Part shown: one piece after another, positions 57,521 through 64,000 of the stretch
How the letters are laid out: each line of letters begins with the position of its first letter
How positions within the stretch are numbered: the first letter of the stretch is position 1
Assembly (NCBI RefSeq): GCF_016906535.1
Contig: NC_057379.1
Coordinates: forward strand, 1,054,001 to 1,118,000
DNA from: Rhizoctonia solani
Lineage: Eukaryota > Basidiomycota > Agaricomycetes > Cantharellales > Ceratobasidiaceae
Length of the DNA stretch: 64,000 nucleotides
Reading direction: 5' to 3'
Program-made: the position numbers and the translations under genes
The notes under the pieces: model-generated
The model's database searches: none
What the model saw: only the letters and a program-made list of their open reading frames with translations
Told to the model about the DNA's origin: nothing

Positions 57521-58507
57521 ATGGACAGAAACGAAAAGTTAGACTATCCTCAGAGTGAAGGTTATACCGGCGGACGGACGCTAGATCACTCGTTTAGCGT
57601 GGACACACAGGTGAGCCTGGACATTCTAACGTTGAATAATCTCGAAATAAATTATTCGCTTTAACTTGATTATCAGCGCGCATTTCCTGTATACCATCGT
57701 AAGTTGGGAAATCCGACTCCTCTTGGACTCTTCTCGTTCGCGACAACCATACTTGTATTATCGTTATATAATGCAGGTGCCCGCAACATCAACGTGGTTT
57801 GTACTCTGCTCTGTACTTGTCGTCTTTTACTATGCTTATAGCAATTCACCAGCCTAACGTCGTAGTTGCAATGGCTATGGGCGTTGGTGGACTATGTCAG
57901 CTTTTGGCTGGGATGTGGGAGTATGCTACAGGCAATACATTTGGAGCAACTGGTGCGCCTGCAAGTTCACCCAAAGCACCGATCTAAGCTTAAGGTCGTG
58001 GCCGCCCGCCAGCCTTTTCTTTGTATGGGGGCTTCTGGTTTTCATTTGGACTTATCTACTGGCCTGGGTCCGGAATATTAGCCGCCTATGAAGATGAAAA
58101 GGCGTCCCAGCTCTCTAGCGCTCTTGGTATTTATGTGAGCCGTCGAGCTTTTATTGGAGGATTTACTTAATTATAGCCATTCAGCTCGTTGCATGGACGG
58201 TTGTAACTCTGATTATGTTGGGTACTACTTTCAAATCATCCGTTGCGCTCGTTTCAACATTCTTCTTCTTACTCGTGACCTTTATATTACTTACTATCGG
58301 CCAATTTACTGAAAGTGGTAAGCAAATCCCAAGCCATTGCGGTAACGCCTTCGTTTATTTGCCAACGCAGTTGGAGTGACTAAAGCCGGGGGTATTCTGG
58401 GATGTATCACAGCATTTTTGGCACTATATACCGGGGCTGCCGGGTTATACAGCCCTGATGCGTGTTATTTTGTCTTGCCTGTTGGAGATTTGACCAGGGG
58501 CGCTTAG
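57521..58507 (+). CDS. GPR1/FUN34/YaaH family acetate/ammonium transporter
   Basis: ATG 57521; introns near 57611-57676, 57745-57780, 57980-58010, 58130-58180 and 58320-58370; TAG at 58505. After a hydrophilic N terminus the motif NPTPLGLFSFATTILVLSLYN (family signature NPxPLGL) starts TM1. It is followed by VVVAMAMGVGGLCQLLAGMWEYATGNTF, FVWGLLVFIWTYLLAW, LVAWTVVTLIMLGTTFKSS, ALVSTFFFLLVTFILLTIG, and TAFLALYTGAAGLYS with the ending FVLPVGDLTRGA. Six membrane helices, plasma membrane. Relatives (Ady2/Ato) carry acetate or export ammonium; the substrate here is inferred from family only. Confidence 0.88.
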
Positions 58508-59866
58508 TGAGAACATTCTGTCGCCTAAAATTGCGAGTGTATGACAATTAAAAATAAAAATCGACGTTGTACTATCGATATTTGAGCCAAACGTATCCAT
58601 CCCCAAGAAGTCAACACTATACATTTGGCCAGCCACAATAGGAAAATTCAATAACGGAGACAGCCTGACAGATATAAGCAGCGCACCACACACGCTCACC
58701 AACAGTTTTAATATCCCTACGATTTCAAACTGATATTTCGACAATACATGCGCACAAAAAAGGACTTCAAAACAAGCTATACCCACCCTTATCTTCCCGA
58801 TCCGAAAATATCTTTTGGAGTTAGCTTAGTGCAGCGTCGTCCTTCAGCTTGCACGCTGATGGAGAATTAATTGGGCTCTGTCGTGTTGCTTTCACCGAAC
58901 ATGTGCAACGCAAGCAGACTCTCACTTGTTGTTACATAAGATCAAGCGGGCGTACAATATATGCATAGGTATAAGGTATAGTAACTACTCTGACAATGAA
59001 AATAGTAAACTCGGGTTTTAGGCATATCACGAAGCAAGTACTCGTCGCTGAGGGGTTGTTCTGTCAGGAGTTTGCGGCCAGGAGGGCCAAGAATCCTGTA
59101 CTTATAAGCATCACTAACCGCTTGCTTCCTGGCAGATGCTAATAAATGTGATATCATGCTGGCAAGCGAGGTTCCGCACTCCCAGGATCAAATTATTTCA
59201 AGGCGACTTGGACGACGAGACAGAATAATGCCATCGAAGTCGGGCAGTAATTATTTTAGTGCACAAAGGAGGATTAGAACAGCACACGAATAAAATGTAC
59301 ACAAGTTTTCTGGCAGCATATGCATGACCAAGTGGATATGGTGCAGCAGTTGAGGTTATACTGCTTGGTAAGCATTATTGGGAAGCGTGTGGTGGGGTTA
59401 GTTAGAAGAAGGGAGCCGGTACTTCCGGTATTATTGAAAGTTAAGGGACAGACATGACTGTATACGCACATATACTATGTGACTACTGTGGTGCGCAAGC
59501 GTTATAGGAGGACACCAGAGAAGTGAACAAAGAACCAACCATGTCTTCTTTGTCTTATTTTATCTTAAGGAACATATCAAAACCTCAAGGGTATATTACA
59601 CATTCACGAAATCAGCATTGCAACCATAGGCCATGCTGTGCAGGCCTGCCCAAGGATCGGTGCCTAAAGTCCCTGGTACACGCGAGTGTGCTCTTATTTA
59701 GCATATAGAGTGACTGATGCATACAGGCTTGTGTTATTTTTCGTGCCGCCATATCGACTGGAACTAGGCGGCTAGCTCACTGAGGGGATTCGGAATTAAC
59801 GCCCGGCGGTTTCAATCGTCGATCAACAATCACGTGATCATTCACGCCTCGAACAACGCGCCAACT
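58508..59866. other. Intergenic, no gene supported
   Basis: A 71-codon minus-strand ORF at 58942-59157 (RKQAVSDAYKYRILGPPGRK) is the only stretch with gene-like composition, but no splice-linked partner was found. The right end is the promoter of the BIR gene. Confidence 0.35.
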
Positions 59867-62657
59867 ATGCCGCTTTCTAGTCCAACCTCATATAACAATC
59901 TGACCCTTGATTCTCGACTCAAGTCTTTTACCAAGTCAAAATCCAAAGCATGGCCCCACAATGCTTCATATAAAGCAACTCCAGATACACTGGCCAGAGC
60001 AGGATTTGTGTACACTCCGGATAGCACCCGAAAGTCGGACCGTGTTACATGTTTCGTGTGCGGAAAGACGTTAGGAGGCTGGGAGCCTCAGGATGACCCA
60101 TTCAAGGAGCACGCAGAACATAGCCCGACATGCAGCTGGGCGTTGGCGAGGTGCTCAATCGAAGCCTTGCGAATCAGTCCGGAAAGTACAGAGTGAGTAA
60201 CAGGATTTGATGTTTGAAGCAAGGCTCAATATTGAATAGGCTGGTTTTTTCAAACGAAGATTCGCTGCCTTCAAGTGCAACACTCGAAACAGCTCGACTG
60301 GCAACATTTGGAAAGTTTTGGCCTCATGACAGTGTTCGGTCTCATTCAGCTAAATCGAAGCACGTAAGTTGGCTACGTTATTGTACTGCTTATTTACTGA
60401 CACCTCTTCGCAGATGGCAAAAGCGGGCTTCATATACACACCTACTCAGGAGTCTGATGACCTCGCTTCGTGTTTCTACTGTAATCTTGGATTAGACGGA
60501 TGGGAGAGTACAGATGATCCTCAGTAAGTCTTCCTTTCTTCTGTTAAATCTGACGCGACTCAAATCTTTCAGTCACGAGCACCAACGTCGTCGACCTCAC
60601 TGCGCATTCTTTTCGGCTCGCGTTTCGGCTGAAAACGAACCCGAAGCACAACCTAAACGTGGAAAAGGGAAATCTTCCAAAAAGCCTCACTCTGAAGATC
60701 TTGACGAGGACGAAGAACAGCCTCCGCCACCCCCCAAACCCAAAAAGTGAGTGCCAGATTGCCGCGATGCACTCTATGCTCAACGTTTCCCAGAGGCGCA
60801 TCGACTGGTTTGAAACGGACCACATCTAAATCATCCAAGGCTCTCGCCCCTAATGATCCTGATTCAGTCAAACAAGAACCCGGAGATGACCCTCCTCCGT
60901 CGCGCAGTAAATTACGAAAGAGCCAGAGTCATGGTCAATTACAACTCGGACGGTCAACACTTGAGAAGAGCATGACTCAGCCAGAACGAAGTCAGAGCGC
61001 ATTGGGGAAGTCGGTGATGGGAAGAAGTCAGAGTCAATTGGGCCACCGAGCACGAAACGGAGTCATAGAGGACGATGAAGACGAGGGTGATGACGAACCG
61101 CCCCCAGTTCCAGCAAAATCTAAACCCAAGGCCACAGCGAAGAACAAGAAAGGGCTGCCCGAGCCTGAGCTCGAGCTGGAAGACTCAGAGCCGGTACGAA
61201 TGAAACCCAAGAAGAAGACGACAAAGAAGCCCACTAGCGAAGCTGATGACGAGGTCGAACCTGAACCGGAGCCCAAAGCAAAGACCAAGGCGAAAGCGGG
61301 GAAAACCAAGGCTAAGGCAGTTGCTGCACTGGAACCGGAACCGGAGCCCGAACTCATGGAAGAGGATGAAGCACCTCCACCACCGCCCAAGGCAAAAACC
61401 AAAGGCAAATCGAAGGCCACAGGTGTGAAGGGAAGGAAAGGGGGGAAAAGGGCTGCTGAGGAACCAGTCGAACTTTCAGCTGCTGAGATGGAGGTTGGGT
61501 CCGGGGCTGATGTCGACTCGGTGGTCGATGTCGAAACGGAACCAGAACCCGCTCCCAAAAAGACGCGCACAAAGAAGACAGCAGGAACGAAAAAAGTGAC
61601 CACGAAGGGGAAGAAGACCAAAACTAAGGCCGGAACTGGAGACGATACCGAGTCGCAGGTAGAGATAGAACCAGAAGATGTTCCGATGCAGTCACACCCA
61701 GAATCGGAGCGTCCAGCAGCAGGCACTCCTCGACCACCATCTCGCCTTGCTTCCCGCACTGAAGAACATACTCCCCGTGCTACTACCGGCAATGGCAAGT
61801 CCAATACTGGATTGCCCGTCCTGTCGCGCTCGACGCCCAGCCCAACACGCATCGCCCGACCTGGCACTTTCGGGACACCTCGAGGACCTTCCCAGCCCGG
61901 TAGCGCCGCAAACACCCCCAAAGGAACTGCAGGAACCGGTATCGCACGACCGCCCAGTGCATCCGGAATCGCAAGGCCTCCTAGTGCGTCCGGGATTGCC
62001 AGGCCCACCAGTGCATCTGGAATGTTAAAATCTCCTGGAGCACCCGGAATGCTGAGGTCCCCTGGTTCGTTAGGCATCGTTAGGCCTCCCAGTGCAACTG
62101 GGATTCCGCGACCTGGTACAACAACTCCGGGCTCTGCAGGAGCTTCTCGCACAGGCCTTCCACTCCGCCAACCAAGTCCTACGCGACCCGGTGTTACACG
62201 ACCCATATTTGGAGCTCTTAATAAAAATAGTGCAAACACCGACGTTGTTATGGCCAGTCCGGGCCGGCCCACTGGTCGTCCAACAACTGGGCTTGGAAGC
62301 CCCACTCGCCCAGTTTCCAAGCCATTGCCACAAGTACAAGCAGCTGTTGAATCGAACGTTCCCTTCCCGAGAGAAAGCAGTCCTATGACCCCAGCGCGAA
62401 CACTGAATGTCGCCAAGCCAGTACCATCTGCCCCCGTTCCTGTCCCCGTTCCCGTCACAAAGCCTAATTCCAAACCTCCGGCAATTGACATGGCCCTTGC
62501 TGAACTAGATGCCGAAACTCGAGCCCTGACGCTTGAAGCCTATGTTCGACGCGAAATGGGAATACAGTACGAGGTACTCAAGGCTGAGTGTGAACGAGAA
62601 ATTGAGGATTTCTTAAAGGCTGCGAGCGAGACGAGAGAGAAGATTGCCGCGCTATAA
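59867..62657 (+). CDS. Bir1/survivin-like protein with two BIR domains
   Basis: Subunit of the chromosomal passenger complex in fungi, acting with Aurora kinase and INCENP at centromeres and the spindle. ATG 59867 (the upstream open frame begins at a GTG and is not the start). BIR1: AGFVYTPDSTRKSDRVTCFV then C-x2-C-x16-H-x6-C (GWEPQDDPFKEHAEHSPTC, about 60040-60135). BIR2: AGFIYTPTQESDDLASCFYC ... GWESTDDPHHEHQRRRPHC (about 60425-60605). Introns near 60193-60240, 60364-60415, 60523-60573 and 60750-60795. A very long basic/acidic linker follows (KPKKKTTKKPTSEAD, EPEPEP blocks), then Pro/Ser/Gly repeats of type GIARPPSAS (about 61945-62110). The C-terminal helix LTLEAYVRREMGIQYEVLKA is of the kind that binds CPC partners in Bir1/survivin. 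Stop at 62657. Confidence 0.92.
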
Positions 62658-63174
62658 AAGACGCTGTAGGAAATGTTGGTTACCCTGGGGCCAGTGCGAA
62701 GATGTATTATAGGACATTGCTTTGTTTGTTTCATTGTTTCTATTAGAGTCGTTTTATTAAGTTTATTGACAATGTGTATACATTGATACGCATTAATTTC
62801 ATTAAACATGATGGATAATTCGTCGGATTAATGGTGTACCTAGCATTTTAGTACCATGTATGCAGATCGAACCTATAGGTAGTAGCATTGGGCGGAATAT
62901 TTTACTGAGGAGAGTAGCACCCATGATTCGTCAAGCGTATAGACTAATCGGGGTCAAATAGCGAACGTGATTTATCCAGTGGCATTACTCAAAACTCACC
63001 CGAAATTCGTAGTCAATCCATCCCTTGAATAGTCTCATAGCTCAATGCTTATCATCAGACGTCTGGTTGATAATGCGTAGATTCAAATGCGAGAGGCATG
63101 CAAAAGGATAAATGCATAACTTCATAGGGGATAGTACAAGACGAAAGCAGGAAGACAAACAAGCGGCAACCCAA
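62658..63174. other. Convergent 3' spacer
   Basis: 3'UTRs of the BIR gene (plus) and the eL42 gene (minus). No gene or strong terminator-like element seen. Confidence 0.45.
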
Positions 63175-63765
63175 TCACTGAAGGCAAATGTCAGCAACAG
63201 CACGTATAGTGTGTCCCCTTTACATACGAATTGGAGAGCAGCACCCTTGGTCTTCTTGTCACCACCAAGCTCGAAGTGCTTGCATCGTTTCAACGCGAGC
63301 TGCATCTTGTACTTGCACACAGTGCATTCCAGTCGTAGTACAACCTTCTTCGTCGTCTTGGCCTATGGTTCCAATACATCGAATTAGATCGGTTTAATTG
63401 AGTTTCAAATCCTGGCACATAGACGAACCTTCTTGTGGAAGACGGGCTTGGTCTGACCACCGTAACCGGACTGCTTTCGGTCGTAACGGCGCTTACCCTG
63501 CGCGAAAATAGAGTCCTTTCCCTTCTTGTACTGGGTCACCTTGTGAGGGCTTTATGGGCGGTCGATTTAAATTATTTCAGGACGCCAGTGTGAGAAACTT
63601 ACGTGTGTTTCTTGCAAGTCTTTCCCTTGCAGTCTTTTGCTACGGTTAACCTGAAGAAATTCATTGCACTTTATTAGACTCACAGGTGCGGCGGGTCCTA
63701 CAACAGCATTAGTCTACATATCATAGACCGAATAGCAACATTACTCACTTGGGAATATTGACCAT
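63175..63765 (-). CDS. 60S ribosomal protein eL42 (L44/L36a family)
   Basis: Structural protein of the large ribosomal subunit near the E site. ATG 63765 (MVNIPK); exons then give [77 protein letters not shown] and [23 protein letters not shown]. The C-x4-C and C-x2-C pairs of the zinc finger are present. At least five short introns. The final intron (63227-63178) falls exactly between the last sense codon and the TGA at 63177-63175. Residue 56 is Pro, the form associated in yeasts with cycloheximide sensitivity. The sequence upstream (63766-64000) is its promoter and 5'UTR. Confidence 0.94.
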
Positions 63766-64000
63766 TTTGTACTATGAAATACATGGGTTCATTAGCGTGA
63801 TATTATACCGAAACAGCTTATAAAACCTACATCGTCGGCGAGGGGTCTTGAGGCGTTGACAAGCGGTGATCGGACCGGATGCAAATCGATGAGACCGAAT
63901 GGCGAGTCGTGGCTTGCACGTGATCTGTGGTACTGAGTAACACCACTCAATTGCTCGCAGCATCTTCACTCTCTTTTTAAACATGAGTTACATACTAAGA

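Noticed and set aside
61034..62491. 485-codon minus-strand ORF across the BIR gene
   Set aside because: It is an antisense shadow of the Pro/Glu/Lys-rich linker of the Bir1-like protein, low in complexity and without domain.

Overview
The window is nuclear DNA of a filamentous basidiomycete. Genes are broken by many short GT-AG introns of about 45-60 bases. The protein set is typically agaricomycete: a two-BIR Bir1 protein, a Git3/CAR-like 7TM receptor, F-box/LRR-like proteins, chromodomain Ty3/gypsy elements and a PIF1-type helicase fragment. The style of genes and repeats would suit Rhizoctonia/Ceratobasidium, but that is inference, not a database match.

Layout. 1-11.5 kb is a gene block: a large low-complexity nuclear-type protein running off the left edge, a G-protein-coupled receptor, the scavenger mRNA decapping enzyme DcpS and an F-box protein whose 3' end is broken by a 207-bp MITE. 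12.1-33.5 kb is a retrotransposon nest. Three partly preserved chromodomain Ty3/gypsy elements (A, minus strand; B and C, plus strand) and LTRs of at least four families (called W, X, V and Z here) are inserted into one another, and several layers can be ordered by intact 5-bp target-site duplications. 33.5-42.2 kb holds a DUF4112 protein, the long-form tRNase Z, an RNase H-like ORF and a PIF1-type helicase remnant. 42.4-46.2 kb is a second, smaller LTR nest followed by a 1.46-kb fold-back element with two 707-bp arms. 46.2-64 kb is again genic: a second F-box protein with a frameshift, a small conserved protein, glutamate decarboxylase, a class I histone deacetylase, a GPR1/FUN34/YaaH transporter, the Bir1/survivin homologue and ribosomal protein eL42.

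The host genes are mostly housekeeping functions (mRNA decay, tRNA 3' processing, translation, chromatin, chromosome segregation, GABA shunt) and do not form one pathway or cluster. The more unusual biology is in the repeats and in gene-repeat interactions: a self-priming signature in the W-family elements, a MITE that replaced the C terminus of an F-box protein and whose excision in silico restores the homologous tail, a probable LTR-mediated fusion of two different retroelements, and a likely CTG-initiated mitochondrial form of tRNase Z. I did not find a convincing new multi-gene system. Exon boundaries were worked out by eye from frames and splice signals and are approximate unless stated.
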